64,000 bases of DNA from Acidobacteriaceae bacterium (GTDB lineage Bacteria; Acidobacteriota; Terriglobia; Terriglobales; Acidobacteriaceae), in NCBI GenBank assembly GCA_025462735.1, contig JAOAPC010000024.1, forward strand, positions 611,828 to 675,827. Reading direction: 5' to 3'. This document shows positions 33,424-42,776 of this stretch, in pieces. Position 1 is the stretch's first letter. Each line of letters starts with the position of its first letter. The notes below the pieces were generated by a model. That model had not been told where the DNA came from, did no database searches, and saw only the letters and a list, made by a program, of their open reading frames with translations. A program made the position numbers and the translations under genes.

Positions 33424-35587
33424 GCGGTTTGCGATTATCCGCAAGCTTCGAGTGTCGAACCTCTGCCTGATATTTGGCGACGCCTCGATATAATGCCTCG
33501 GCGATTTCCTGACGGTATTCTGCGCTTTGCAGCCTGTCTTCGTCAGCAGGGCTGCTGACAAACGAAATTTCCGCGAGAATGGCCGGCATTTGAGTTCCGG
33601 TCAACACTACGTATTGTGCTTCCTTGACTCCCCGGTTTCGGATCTCTGGGTTTCGCAATGCCAGTCCGCCGTACAAAGCGTCTTGCACGTCGGACGCGAG
33701 ACGATGTGAGTTCGTTACCTTTTCGCGAATATCTATTCCCGTCCAGTTCACATCTTTGAGCGCGGGGTTATCTCCTGCGGTACGGGCTTTGAGGGACGAA
33801 TAACTTGTCGTGTAGTAAGTTTCGACTCCGCGCGCGGTGGCTAGATCGCTGTAATTAGCATGTACGGAGAGAAACATGTTTGCGCGGATTAGATTCGCGA
33901 TTTCCGCACGCTTCTCGAGCGGCAGATATGAATCGTCCTGCCGCGTATAAGTGACCTCTGTTCCCAACTTGTCCTCGAGCAGTTTTCCCAGGCGTTGGAC
34001 GACATCTAACACCAGGTCTTTTTCCAGAAGTCCCTTGCGGCCCACCGTACCGAGGTCCCAGCCCCCGTGACCGGCGTCGAGCACCATTCGAAACTCGGAT
34101 TCGGCGGCAGAAGCAAGACGAGAAGCTGTCTTCTTCGGCGAAACCGCAAGTGCTGGAGAAGGTTTGCTCAGGGTCGCTGGAAGCGGAATGCTTGGAACTT
34201 TATGAACATCGATGGTAAGCCGGTACGGATTCGGGTCCAGTTTGACCGAAACCTCCGAGATGCCTTTGGTTTCGAGCACTACTCGCGTTATGCCTGCATT
34301 GGGCTGGGCCATCCGCACGCGCTTCAAGAACGAATCGTCGACGGCGATACTCTGGTTGAGCAGGCCTGGCGCCATCTTGGTGTCATGCAGGTCGAAATAT
34401 ACTCGCGGCGGGTTATCGAGGGTGTGGGCCTCGTATTGGGTCTGGTCCTCGAGATCAACTACAACGGTGCTCGAATCTGTTGAAGACCAGTGGCGTATGC
34501 CGGTGACTTGAGGAGTGGCGCCCGGCTTAAGGGGAGGCTGCGAGGGCAACGCTTGCTCGGCTTGGGTTAGGGGCGGGTTGAGTAGCGTCATCGGCTGCGT
34601 GTTAGCGCTGGTGAGTTGCTCGGCATGACGGAACCAAGCCCAGCCAAGCCCCACGGCTACAAGCATTAAAACCGCGACCAGCAAAGCGTTTGAAACTGAC
34701 CGTCTTTCCTCAGGAAACGTAAGTTGCGGCCTGATGATTGGGTTCGGCTCGGGCTCAATTCGCGCAACCGCCGCGGGCTCGATTTTAACTTGGCGCTCCA
34801 CAGCGCGGCTTGCAACCGCTGCGGGCTTAGTGTCCTGACCGATTGGCGCACTGGGCGCAACAACGACTTTTGCCGGTGGAGCGGGTACAATTTTTTCTAG
34901 ATCACGTGCCACGTGCGAAACTACGACGGGCGGTTGCGGCAAAATTTGTTCAGCTAATTGCGCCAGCCGGTCTTCTTCTTGGGGGTGGATTGCCGCGAGA
35001 ATCAGCTCTCCCAGGAGGTTCAGGCTTTTGACGTCTTTGTCCTTGAAACCGTGTGTTTTGGATGAGAAAGCCTCAATCAGGCCAACGACCCGCCCTTTGG
35101 CTGTCAGAGGGACTGCCACCATAGAACGAGCGCCAAGCGCACGGCAAGCCTGCGGGTTGACTCGCAAATCGTGGTCGGAGTCGTCGCAGCGGACCGTCTG
35201 CCCATTACGCAAACAGGCTCCGGAAAATCCAGAACTAGGGTCCAGGCGCACACCCGGGTCGGGCGCAATACTGCCGGCGGATGCGCGGCAAACGATGGCG
35301 GTGTCCTTTACCAGGGCTATGGCTACCCCGTCGGCACCCGTGATGGAGATGGCTCGCAGGGCGACCAGGCGAAGCACCTCATCCAGGCCAAAATATTCCT
35401 CACTGATGTTTTCTGAGGAAGTGGCGAGACGGCGGCGTCTGGCCGTCTGTTCGTGCATGCAGGAAAAGGCCAAGAGCACTTGGAGCGCATCCTGACCGGC
35501 TCGAGCGGTAGCGGGTGCCTCCGTCGAGTACGGGATTAGCTGCCGAGAGCCCCATTCAGGCCCGGCATTATTTGGAGTTGCACTCAT
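33410..35587 (-). CDS. GAF-TM-AMIN-N-acetylmuramoyl-L-alanine amidase fusion
   Basis: A 725-residue fusion. Residues of about 60-200 are a GAF domain (GADGVAIALVKDTAIVCRASAG; LDPSSGFSGACLRNGQ; LGARSMVAVPL) of the same type as the two upstream proteins. A Pro-rich linker leads to one membrane helix near 300 (NALLVAVLMLVAVGLGWAWF). The periplasmic half has an AMIN domain (VTGIRHWSSTDSSTVVVDLE) and an Amidase_3 domain with the zinc ligands in VLDAGHGG, the Glu in GLLEKDLVLD and the His in SVHANYSD. This would cut the peptide side chain from peptidoglycan and is controlled by AMIN in the known family. A cytoplasmic GAF domain in an amidase is unusual. Confidence 0.9.
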   Translation of the reverse strand: MSATPNNAGPEWGSRQLIPYSTEAPATARAGQDALQVLLAFSCMHEQTARRRRLATSSENISEEYFGLDEVLRLVALRAISITGADGVAIALVKDTAIVCRASAGSIAPDPGVRLDPSSGFSGACLRNGQTVRCDDSDHDLRVNPQACRALGARSMVAVPLTAKGRVVGLIEAFSSKTHGFKDKDVKSLNLLGELILAAIHPQEEDRLAQLAEQILPQPPVVVSHVARDLEKIVPAPPAKVVVAPSAPIGQDTKPAAVASRAVERQVKIEPAAVARIEPEPNPIIRPQLTFPEERRSVSNALLVAVLMLVAVGLGWAWFRHAEQLTSANTQPMTLLNPPLTQAEQALPSQPPLKPGATPQVTGIRHWSSTDSSTVVVDLEDQTQYEAHTLDNPPRVYFDLHDTKMAPGLLNQSIAVDDSFLKRVRMAQPNAGITRVVLETKGISEVSVKLDPNPYRLTIDVHKVPSIPLPATLSKPSPALAVSPKKTASRLASAAESEFRMVLDAGHGGWDLGTVGRKGLLEKDLVLDVVQRLGKLLEDKLGTEVTYTRQDDSYLPLEKRAEIANLIRANMFLSVHANYSDLATARGVETYYTTSYSSLKARTAGDNPALKDVNWTGIDIREKVTNSHRLASDVQDALYGGLALRNPEIRNRGVKEAQYVVLTGTQMPAILAEISFVSSPADEDRLQSAEYRQEIAEALYRGVAKYQAEVRHSKLADNRKPPSSE

Positions 35588-35811
35588 TATTAAATTGAAC
35601 GCACCTCGTGATCGTTACGGTTCCTTGGTTCTCATCGACTGGATCGGCCCCAGCTTTGGCTGGTCGGGCTGGATTATTCCTTACCAGTAACTTACAGCGG
35701 ATGGGCTGCAATCGCAATATCTCTCTATGGCACAGGTATTGCCTTTAGTGTTGCTCTTTTAGTAAGCGTTCCACAGGCAGGCGCTGGTAGAATCTATAGC
35801 TCAGGTTCGGA

Positions 35812-36111
35812 ATGGCTCAGGAAAAGAAGTCCCGCTGGAAAGTTCCTCTCGGTCTGATGGCTACTGGGGTCGCCGGGGCCGCGGTATTGGTCTTGCGCGG
35901 CTGCTGGCACCGCAAAATGAGCTGGCCGGTCCGGTACCAGCAGCACTCCTACCAAGTCTGTCTTGGTTGCGGAATCAAACGGCTCTTCGATGAGAGGGCG
36001 TTTTGCGCCTACGGGCCTTATAGCTACGACCTGAACAAGCTAATTTCCTGGGACTCGGACCAGCGCGCGAAGACTGCCGAGGACGAATCAGTTCATCAAC
36101 GCCCAGCTTAG
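35812..36111 (+). CDS. small membrane-anchored protein, unknown function
   Basis: A 99-residue protein with a basic N-terminus, one hydrophobic segment (VPLGLMATGVAGAAVLVL) and a short cysteine-containing region (YQVCLGCGIKRLFDERAFCAYGPYSYDLNKLI). I do not recognise a family. The ATG begins MAQEKKSRWK. The CLGCG/AFC cysteines could bind a metal, but this is a guess. It stands alone between the amidase and AI-2E genes. Codon pattern and composition are like the neighbours. It may be a real lineage-specific gene. Confidence 0.6.
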   Translation: MAQEKKSRWKVPLGLMATGVAGAAVLVLRGCWHRKMSWPVRYQQHSYQVCLGCGIKRLFDERAFCAYGPYSYDLNKLISWDSDQRAKTAEDESVHQRPA

Positions 36112-36147
36112 AATGGCTCCTGAATAGCGTTCGAATCAGATCCTCTC

Positions 36148-37236
36148 CTACTTGTGAGGAGCCGGCTCATTCATGAACGAGTATTCGTTGAGCGGTCCAA
36201 AACGACGGCGTTCCGCATACATGCGCCAGCGACGCCAAACGATTCGCAAGCTGGCCATTACAGGAATAGAAAGGTAAACTCCAAGAACTCCGGCAATTTC
36301 TCCTCCCGCCAGAACCCCGAAAATCGCCGCCAGCGGGTGCAGTTCCATGCTCTTGCCCATGATCCTGGGACTGACCACGTAATCCTGGATCAGGCGCCAT
36401 GCAATCAGGAAGAGTAGAAGAATCAGCCAGTGTGGATAACCGGTGAGTAGCGCTACGCTAAGGATTAAAGCGCCAGCCACCAGCGGGCCGACTACAGGGA
36501 TAAACTCAAGAATTCCGCCGGCGGTGCCCAGCATCAGTGCGTAAGATACGCCCAAGCTTCCGAGTACTGAAGCGTAGGCGATCCACGAGAGCGCTGCGAG
36601 TGTGAGCTGTGCGCGGATAAAATCCGCGAGCATCTGATTCATGTCGCTGATAACGCCTTGCATGAACTCGCGCTGCGGCTTGGAGTGAACAATGGAAAGA
36701 GCAGCCTGGCTGAAGATGTGCCCATCCTTCAAGAAAAATGCCGCCAGAATAGGGACCAACACCAGCAGCCATGAATTTTGCGCGAGTTCGGCGACGCGTA
36801 GCCCGGCCTTTTGCGCTAATTGCAGCAAATATCCGCGATGAGACGCGAGGAATAGGCTCAACTGACGACTGGTCGCGGCACTAAGGTGGTGTTGTACCCC
36901 GATCTCTTCAGCAATCTGCCCACTGCTCACTTTTTCAAGAAGAGACGGCAGTGATTCCGTCAGCTTCTGCGTTTCTTTGCCGATCTTGGGTCCGACGAAG
37001 AAAAAGAAAGTCCCCAGGAAGATGACGATCAACGAGTAGATCACGGCGATGGCAGTGCCACGACCTTTGGTCCAACGCTGAATACGCGAGACTGCGGGAT
37101 CGACCAGATAGGCGAAGAAAACCGCGAACAGGAATGCGATTAACGTTCGGCGCGCAACGTAGAGAAAACCGAGCCCGATGGCGAACAGAAGGATCGTAAA
37201 CAGCACGCGCGTCGTGCGGCCATCAATCAGTGACAT
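36148..37236 (-). CDS. AI-2E transporter family (PerM-like) membrane protein
   Basis: A 362-residue polytopic protein with about seven to eight membrane helices. The N-terminus has ILLFAIGLGFLYVARRTLIAFLFAVFFAYLVDP, a family hallmark. A central soluble stretch follows, then the block DMNQMLADFIRAQLTLAALSWIAYA and the conserved ending GVLAGGEIAGVLGVYLSIPVMASLRIVWRRW. The family includes TqsA/PerM/YtvI; substrates vary and quorum-signal export cannot be assumed. It precedes the exported protein gene on the minus strand with its own start. Confidence 0.93.
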   Translation of the reverse strand: MSLIDGRTTRVLFTILLFAIGLGFLYVARRTLIAFLFAVFFAYLVDPAVSRIQRWTKGRGTAIAVIYSLIVIFLGTFFFFVGPKIGKETQKLTESLPSLLEKVSSGQIAEEIGVQHHLSAATSRQLSLFLASHRGYLLQLAQKAGLRVAELAQNSWLLVLVPILAAFFLKDGHIFSQAALSIVHSKPQREFMQGVISDMNQMLADFIRAQLTLAALSWIAYASVLGSLGVSYALMLGTAGGILEFIPVVGPLVAGALILSVALLTGYPHWLILLLFLIAWRLIQDYVVSPRIMGKSMELHPLAAIFGVLAGGEIAGVLGVYLSIPVMASLRIVWRRWRMYAERRRFGPLNEYSFMNEPAPHK

Positions 37237-37315
37237 AGATACCTAGTTCCTGACGCGGACGATGGTTCAACAGCTCAGCACGACCCGGCGCCCCTCGGAA
37301 CACGCAAGCCGGACC

Positions 37316-38074
37316 TTAATCGCGCACTACTTCGATGCCGTTGTCGCCAAGTAAACGCACAACTTTAAATGTATCGTCGAGCCAAAAGGCCCAGTCGCCG
37401 CTATCTGACCTCAACATGAAACGGCTGAGTTCATGCTCAGAGCCACGAATCGTAACTTTGTCTTTCCCGGTGAACTCAATGTTGACCAGCATGGAGCTGC
37501 GGGCGTGCGGATTCAGCGTGCCGAACTGGGCTTTCTGTTTAGCGGGACAGCCGAGCCCAGTCTTCTGCTGCTTGCACACCGCCGCCAGAAATTTCCATGC
37601 CAAAACTTCGCGGTGGATAAAAAAATAATCGTCAAGTATGGAGGTCGAAGCCGGCAATAGAAAGTTCTGGTCATGAGGCTTTTCATTCGGTGCGGTCAAC
37701 ACGCGCTCGATGAGGAACGTGTCGTTCGGCTCGACGGTCGCCTCAAGCTTTTCCGGACTCAGTTCCTTCCACTGGTAACGTCGAAGCTCGACCGAAGGAG
37801 TCAGGTCCAACTCCGAAGACTGCGCGGCTTTTTCCTCGCCCTGCTCTGACTTAAATTCGGAGACGACAACACTGCCTTCCGCGTCTTGTTTAATCGAGAA
37901 AGTTTCGGTAGCCACACGGTGAGCGCCGCTGAAAACGCCGAACGACCCGGAGTCCACGATTTTTGAAGGAGTGTCTTTTCCCTTCGCGAATGCGTACTCT
38001 GCAATCCATTGACTTCCAAACAGCGCGAAAACAACCATGCACGACAATGCTGACCGAAAGAACCTCACTTGCAC
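37316..38074 (-). CDS. exported protein of unknown function
   Basis: A 252-residue protein with an N-terminal hydrophobic signal (ALSCMVVFALFGSQWIAEYAFA). The body is beta-rich, for example GSFGVFSGAHRVATETFSIKQDAEGSVVVSEF, and ends with a stretch on charged and hydrophobic residues (SGDWAFWLDDTFKVVRLLGDNGIEVVRD). Two cysteines in QKTGLGC may pair with another. I do not recognise a family. The GTG start overlaps the end of the shikimate kinase gene by ten bases, so the two are transcribed together, although a functional link is not evident. Confidence 0.78.
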   Translation of the reverse strand: MQVRFFRSALSCMVVFALFGSQWIAEYAFAKGKDTPSKIVDSGSFGVFSGAHRVATETFSIKQDAEGSVVVSEFKSEQGEEKAAQSSELDLTPSVELRRYQWKELSPEKLEATVEPNDTFLIERVLTAPNEKPHDQNFLLPASTSILDDYFFIHREVLAWKFLAAVCKQQKTGLGCPAKQKAQFGTLNPHARSSMLVNIEFTGKDKVTIRGSEHELSRFMLRSDSGDWAFWLDDTFKVVRLLGDNGIEVVRD

Positions 38075-38649
38075 GCTCCTGAATGTACATCCAGGCCGAG
38101 CCTGGCGATAATTTCATCAACAATGGAAGCAATTTCTCGGCCCGCGGTTTGAATGCACAATGCAGCGTTCAGGTATGCGGGCCTGCGCTGCTCGTACATA
38201 GCGGAAAAGCGGTCGCGGTCACTCAGCAGCGGGCGAACCACTGTAGGGTCTTCGCAACGGCGAAACAGCTCTTCTGCGGGCGCATCGAGAAACACCGCCG
38301 GAATTCCATTTTCGCGCAGAAGCTCTCGGTTTGTATTGTCGATGAATGCTCCCCCACCTAACGAAAGTACTGAGCACCCGCTCTCAGGGGAACGGACAAC
38401 CTCCTCCAGGAGCTGTCGCTCCAGGCGACGGAAGGCTTCTTCCCCGCTTTGCTGGAAGATTTCCGAGACCGTGCGCCCGTCCCGGGCCTGGATAAGATCG
38501 TCGAGATCCGCAAAACGCCAGCCGAGTTTGCCTGCGAGGGCCCGGCCAATGGTGGTTTTACCGGCTCCCATAAATCCGACTAGAGATATGGTTGGCGGAA
38601 CCCGAAATAACGCATGTGGCCTGGGAGACGAAGGAATTTCATCCGTCAT
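38065..38649 (-). CDS. aroK: shikimate kinase
   Basis: A 194-residue kinase. It has the P-loop VGFMGAGKTTIGRALA near residues 25-40, the shikimate-binding region DLDDLIQARDGRTVSEIFQQSGE with the Arg/Asp signatures, and LSLGGGAFI near 95. It phosphorylates shikimate in aromatic amino acid synthesis. ATG 38649 (MTDEIPSS) is preferred; a TTG three codons upstream is possible. It sits next to the exported protein gene with a ten-base overlap. Other shikimate genes are not present. Confidence 0.95.
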   Translation of the reverse strand: MTDEIPSSPRPHALFRVPPTISLVGFMGAGKTTIGRALAGKLGWRFADLDDLIQARDGRTVSEIFQQSGEEAFRRLERQLLEEVVRSPESGCSVLSLGGGAFIDNTNRELLRENGIPAVFLDAPAEELFRRCEDPTVVRPLLSDRDRFSAMYEQRRPAYLNAALCIQTAGREIASIVDEIIARLGLDVHSGACK

Positions 38650-38681
38650 TTGCGGCAATTCAGCCTGCTTGGGAAGCTGGA

Positions 38682-39533
38682 CTAGTCCTGGCGCTTCTTG
38701 AGACGGATTCTACCACTGAAGGAAAAAAGCTTTACCGAAGAAGCTGCTTTCCCTAGAGTTCCGGAAAGGGAATTGGCTCCGCGAACCAGAAATGGAGCAT
38801 GTTTAGGATCCAAGGAAAAATCGCTTTGGACAACGCCGTTGGTTGAGCGCGCCAAAACATCGATAGAGGCATAAGCCGGCGCCACAGCGTCGATATTTCC
38901 AGTGTGGCTGGTGAAGGCGTATTCGCCATCGCCGGCGAAGTCGCCTGCATACTCAATCTTGCCGGTATTTGAGTTCACCGCAACCGAAGTACCTGTGACC
39001 CCGGTCATGACGATGTCGCCACCAACCGACATGATCTCCACATCGCCATGGACGTTGCTGAGGCTGACGGCTCCGTTAAGGGTTCGCACGTGAACATGCC
39101 CGCCGGCGCAATCGACCACTTCAATGGCGCCATTGTTCCCGGCCACGGTTAGATCGCCTTTCAATTTTTCAGCGTGTACGCGGCCATTATCGGAGTGCAG
39201 AGTAAGATTCGCGTCGGGCGGCACCAGAATTTCGTATTCCACCACGCCGCTTGCAGGATCGGCTCCAGGAAGAAGATGAGACACGATGTCAACGCGGTTG
39301 TGGCTCTTGCTCTGATCGATTTCGACTTTATCCGAATGAAGAATTGCGGTGACAACTACTTCGTGCGCGGCGCCGGCCTTGACCAGCACCGGCCCATAGG
39401 GGTTGTTGATCGAAATCATCGGACGCTTGCCGACTTTGAAATGCAGGTCCTTGCGGATGTTCTCCGCGCAAAGAGAGACGCCAACCAGCATCAACATGGT
39501 CGCGGCTGTTGCAGCGCATTTACCCGAGGTCAT
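38682..39533 (-). CDS. DUF4097-family beta-strand repeat exported protein
   Basis: About 283 residues. ATG 39533 follows GGGAG by seven bases and starts MTSGKCAATAATMLMLVGVSLCA, a signal peptide. The remainder is a right-handed beta-helix-like repeat: NGRVHAEKLKGDLTVAGNNGAIEVVDC and GGDIVMTGVTGTSVAVNSNTGKIEYAG recur about every 18-20 residues. DUF4097 proteins often sit in anti-sigma or two-component loci. Here it follows the ECF sigma and anti-sigma genes with only a 13-bp gap, so it may belong to their envelope stress response. Confidence 0.87.
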   Translation of the reverse strand: MTSGKCAATAATMLMLVGVSLCAENIRKDLHFKVGKRPMISINNPYGPVLVKAGAAHEVVVTAILHSDKVEIDQSKSHNRVDIVSHLLPGADPASGVVEYEILVPPDANLTLHSDNGRVHAEKLKGDLTVAGNNGAIEVVDCAGGHVHVRTLNGAVSLSNVHGDVEIMSVGGDIVMTGVTGTSVAVNSNTGKIEYAGDFAGDGEYAFTSHTGNIDAVAPAYASIDVLARSTNGVVQSDFSLDPKHAPFLVRGANSLSGTLGKAASSVKLFSFSGRIRLKKRQD

Positions 39534-39546
39534 GGTTGTCTCCCGA

Positions 39547-40176
39547 CTACTGTTCGTCACTTTGGTCCACAGCCAAACGGTAGAGCATCTGCTTCTGCTC
39601 GTAAGCGTTAATTAGTAGTTGTTGCGAGTAAATATCATTGGGATCGTTCTTCAACGCTTCCTGAGCGTCACGGATGAATGCATTGGCTTGGTCCAAATCA
39701 TTCCGGTACGCTGCAACCTGCGCAGGAGGACGTGCAGCGACCGTTGTCATAATGTCTTTGTCATCCACGGAGACTGCAGGCGCGACTGGGACGCGCCGAA
39801 CGACATTATTCTTGGCGATCGGCTGGTTATCGCCGATTTTGGGAGGCTGATACAGCTTGATTCCGACGGCGATTAAAAGCGCAGCGGCGACAGGCACCAG
39901 CCACCCAGTTTTCCAGCGGACAAGAAACTCAGGCAGCAAAGGGCGCGAAGGCTTTCGGATCAGACCCTCCCGGCGCAGTTGCGTCTCAAGAGCATTCCAA
40001 ACGCGAGGGGCTGGGCCGTCCAATTCTCGAAGCGACAAAGCCTCGGCCGAGATAAGGTTCAAATCTGCCAGCAGGCTGGAGCACGTCGAGCACGAGCTCA
40101 AATGCGCCTGCTGCTCGGAAGACCGAGCACCTTCCAGGTAATCTGACAGGGTATTTTCAAACTGCAGGCAATTCAT
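39547..40176 (-). CDS. anti-sigma factor with zinc-finger (zf-HC2-like) domain
   Basis: About 209 residues. ATG 40176 has GAGAGG six bases upstream. The N-terminus MNCLQFENTLSDYLEGARSSEQQAHLSSCSTCSSLL carries the HxxxCxxC zinc motif (HLSSCSTC) that binds the sigma factor. A membrane helix is at about 100-118 (WLVPVAAALLIAVGIKLY), followed by a periplasmic part ending in a coiled-coil-like DPNDIYSQQLLINAYEQKQ. It should hold the ECF factor encoded upstream in check. It lies 34 bp after the sigma gene stop and before the DUF4097 gene. Confidence 0.9.
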   Translation of the reverse strand: MNCLQFENTLSDYLEGARSSEQQAHLSSCSTCSSLLADLNLISAEALSLRELDGPAPRVWNALETQLRREGLIRKPSRPLLPEFLVRWKTGWLVPVAAALLIAVGIKLYQPPKIGDNQPIAKNNVVRRVPVAPAVSVDDKDIMTTVAARPPAQVAAYRNDLDQANAFIRDAQEALKNDPNDIYSQQLLINAYEQKQMLYRLAVDQSDEQ

Positions 40177-40210
40177 ACAACCTCTCCCCGACCCATGCGC
40201 CCTTGATTGA

Positions 40211-40816
40211 TCATCTCTTCCCGGCCTTTTCGGCTCTATTGACTCGAAGGAGATCACGTAACTTTATGCGCGCCTTATGCAACTGCGACTTGCTATTGCC
40301 AATCGAGCACCCGACCATGGTGGCAATTTCATTGTGCTCGTAACCCTCGACGTCGTGCAGTACGAAGATCGTACGATAACCTGGAGGTAGTTCGTCAACC
40401 GCTCTTTGCAATTGCAGACGGTCAATCGATCCAGCCAGGCGCTCGTCAGGCGCGCCCAGTTCCTTCCTGATCGTGCCCTCTTCCTCCCCTTCGGTAGTTT
40501 CATCGATCGGAACCACCGGAAGGTTCTTTTTGCGCAGTTGCATCAAGACTACGTTTACCGCCATCCGATGCAACCAAGTGGAAAAGGCCGATTCCCCACG
40601 AAACGTACTGATCTTTCGAAACAACTGCAGGAAAGCTTCCTGCGTAAGGTCCTCCGCCGAAGCGGTGTTCCCAGTCATCCTCAAGCAAAGCGAGTACACA
40701 CGGCGCTTGTGAAGGTTGTAGAGGAACTCGAAGGCCTCTGCATCACCCTGTTTTGCGCGCTCAATAGCCTCTGGCTCAGAGAGCTTATTGCCCCGTGGTC
40801 GTTTCGCGTCCGTCAA
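40211..40816 (-). CDS. ECF RNA polymerase sigma factor (RpoE-like)
   Basis: A 201-residue sigma factor. Region 2 contains [46 protein letters not shown], with the [11 protein letters not shown] segment next; region 4 contains [49 protein letters not shown]. The start is TTG 40816, the only one in this frame, with AAGG about six bases upstream. It forms an operon with the anti-sigma gene and a DUF4097 gene. The stimulus is unknown; envelope stress is likely from context. Confidence 0.93.
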   Translation of the reverse strand: MTDAKRPRGNKLSEPEAIERAKQGDAEAFEFLYNLHKRRVYSLCLRMTGNTASAEDLTQEAFLQLFRKISTFRGESAFSTWLHRMAVNVVLMQLRKKNLPVVPIDETTEGEEEGTIRKELGAPDERLAGSIDRLQLQRAVDELPPGYRTIFVLHDVEGYEHNEIATMVGCSIGNSKSQLHKARIKLRDLLRVNRAEKAGKR

Positions 40817-41089
40817 GTCGCCTTTGCGGCCGCATTAGGTGTGATGCGGCATAAAGTTCTTTTCGTTGTACTGCTTGCGGTGATCTAGAGAGGTCAAAAG
40901 TTACCCTGGTTCGCAGCCTAAAGGGTGCCAGAGGCTACGTCAACTGTGCCTCGCGCGAGAGAAAGCTAACCCGATTAGAGGACGCTTGTCTGGAGCGGTA
41001 TGAACTGCGGAAGCATGCTCCGCGCCGATCCTACGAAAGGACGACCCGAGTCTTGCCGAGGCTGTTCGCGAACTTGCAGACGGTTTGCG

Positions 41090-42574
41090 CTAAGTAACGC
41101 CTGCCATTAACCGCTTTGTGGGCTTTATCAGCAAGACGAGAACGACCGCGGCGATCAACGGGACAACACCGCTAATGCCGAACAACTTGGGCAAAGGCAT
41201 CGACTCGAACAGGGAACCGGCACGGCCAGCTGCCCAGTCCCCAATACTCAACGACAAAAACCAGACGCCCATTACGAATCCCGCCGCTCTCGCGGGTGCA
41301 AGCTTGGTCATGGCGCTTAGTCCCACTGGGCTGAGGCACATTTCGCCGACCACACTGAGGAAGTAAGAGAGATTTAGCCAGTTCGGAGAAACCCCAATAC
41401 GCGCTCCAGGAGGAACCAAAACCAAGAAACTTAGTCCAACGAATAACAAACCTACGGAAAACTTGGCTGGGCTGGAAGGCTCGCGTTTTCCCAGGCGAAC
41501 CCACAGCCAGGCAAACAACGGGGCCAACATCAGAACAAACAGTGGCTGGACCCACTGAAACCAACTTGCCGGAAACTCATAACCCAGAACGTGGCGGTTC
41601 GTATTCCGCTCCGCGAACAAGTTGAGCGACGATCCGGCCTGCTCATACGCTCCCCAAAAAACGCATGAAGCAATGAATAACACGAGAATTGCAGCGGCCC
41701 GTTTTCTTTCTTGTACGGACCATCCTCTGCCGAGGATCATCCATGCGAACACGCCAATTGAGATGGCAAGCAATACCCAGCCCAAGCCATTCGATACTGA
41801 CTGCGCGGTGATCTTGATTACGCCTCTCGAATTAAGCGCGCCCAGCACCACAAATACAAGAACTGCCGCACCGGTTAGGAAGCCGGCATTGCGTTTTTGA
41901 CCACGGTCTTTTTCAGGACTTCCCGAGCGAGTGGGATGACGACCGGCTTCGCCGAGGTATTTGCTGGTGATCAGATATTGGACGACACCAATCAACATGC
42001 CGATTGCAGATGTCGCAAAGCCGAGTCGCCAATTCACCTTCTCGCCTACCCAGCCCACTATCAAAGGCGAAAAAGCTCCAAGGTTGATGCCCATATAGAA
42101 AATTGAGAAACCGGCATCCCTGCGCTTGTCGTCCGGGCCGTAGAGTTGTCCGACGATCGTACTCACGTTTGGCTTCAACAGACCGGTTCCGAACATGAGC
42201 AGGGCCAAACCGCTGTAGAAGGCAGCGAGGCTGGGCGAAGCCAGGCACAAATTTCCGGCGGCGATCAGGATGCCTCCGAATAGGACCGCCCGTTGTTGTC
42301 CGATTATGCGATCGGCCACCCAGCCTCCAGGCAAGCTGAGCAGATAAACCATCGCGGTGTAAAAACCGTAGATCGCGCCCGACTTCATTACTGAGAAGTT
42401 GAGGCCCCCGGTTTGCAACCCCGCGGTCATGTAGAGAATAAGCAACGCGCGCGTGCCGTAGTAGCTGTAGCGCTCCCACATCTCAGTGAAGAACAATGTG
42501 GCCAGGCCGCGAGGATGGCCGAAGAAGCTGGTGTCGGAGTGTTGTGGCAGGGCGTTTGTGAGAGTTTGGCCCAT
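41090..42574 (-). CDS. POT-family (MFS) proton-dependent oligopeptide transporter
   Basis: A 494-residue transporter with about 14 helices. The N-terminal block FFGHPRGLATLFFTEMWERYSYYGTRALLILYM holds the ExxER-type motif of peptide transporters (EMWERYSYYG), and GLLKPNVSTIVGQLYG gives the second signature. The family imports di- and tripeptides with protons. The frame is open to 42667 but ATG 42574 (MGQTLTNALP) is a better start, with GGA upstream. It stands alone and is divergent from the next plus-strand gene. Confidence 0.93.
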   Translation of the reverse strand: MGQTLTNALPQHSDTSFFGHPRGLATLFFTEMWERYSYYGTRALLILYMTAGLQTGGLNFSVMKSGAIYGFYTAMVYLLSLPGGWVADRIIGQQRAVLFGGILIAAGNLCLASPSLAAFYSGLALLMFGTGLLKPNVSTIVGQLYGPDDKRRDAGFSIFYMGINLGAFSPLIVGWVGEKVNWRLGFATSAIGMLIGVVQYLITSKYLGEAGRHPTRSGSPEKDRGQKRNAGFLTGAAVLVFVVLGALNSRGVIKITAQSVSNGLGWVLLAISIGVFAWMILGRGWSVQERKRAAAILVLFIASCVFWGAYEQAGSSLNLFAERNTNRHVLGYEFPASWFQWVQPLFVLMLAPLFAWLWVRLGKREPSSPAKFSVGLLFVGLSFLVLVPPGARIGVSPNWLNLSYFLSVVGEMCLSPVGLSAMTKLAPARAAGFVMGVWFLSLSIGDWAAGRAGSLFESMPLPKLFGISGVVPLIAAVVLVLLIKPTKRLMAGVT

Positions 42575-42776
42575 TAGCGAATCCGTCTCGTGGAAGATAA
42601 CAGAGATGCGGGCGTGGTGCATCCTTGGGCGCTTTCGTAAAAAGGCGCACATAACCAGCGGATACATGGATTTCCGGATTACGGAAGGGAATCGTACGAA
42701 CGAAATCTTCCGGGGGGACTCCGCTGCGGTCAGAATATGCCTGACAAAGAGAATCTTGCTCGGTCGGGAGATGACG

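Noticed and set aside
35588..35811. 224-bp gap upstream of the small membrane protein
   Set aside because: No gene, repeat or convincing promoter could be supported.
40829..40859. possible ECF-type promoter and hairpin before the sigma gene
   Set aside because: On the minus strand GAACTT and a GCCGCAT/ATGCGGC hairpin lie close to the TTG start, but the -10 match is weak and the leader would be only a few bases, so I do not list it.
40817..41089. intergenic gap next to the sigma factor checked for RNA genes
   Set aside because: No tRNA-like cloverleaf, conserved riboswitch core or reading frame with a ribosome binding site was seen.
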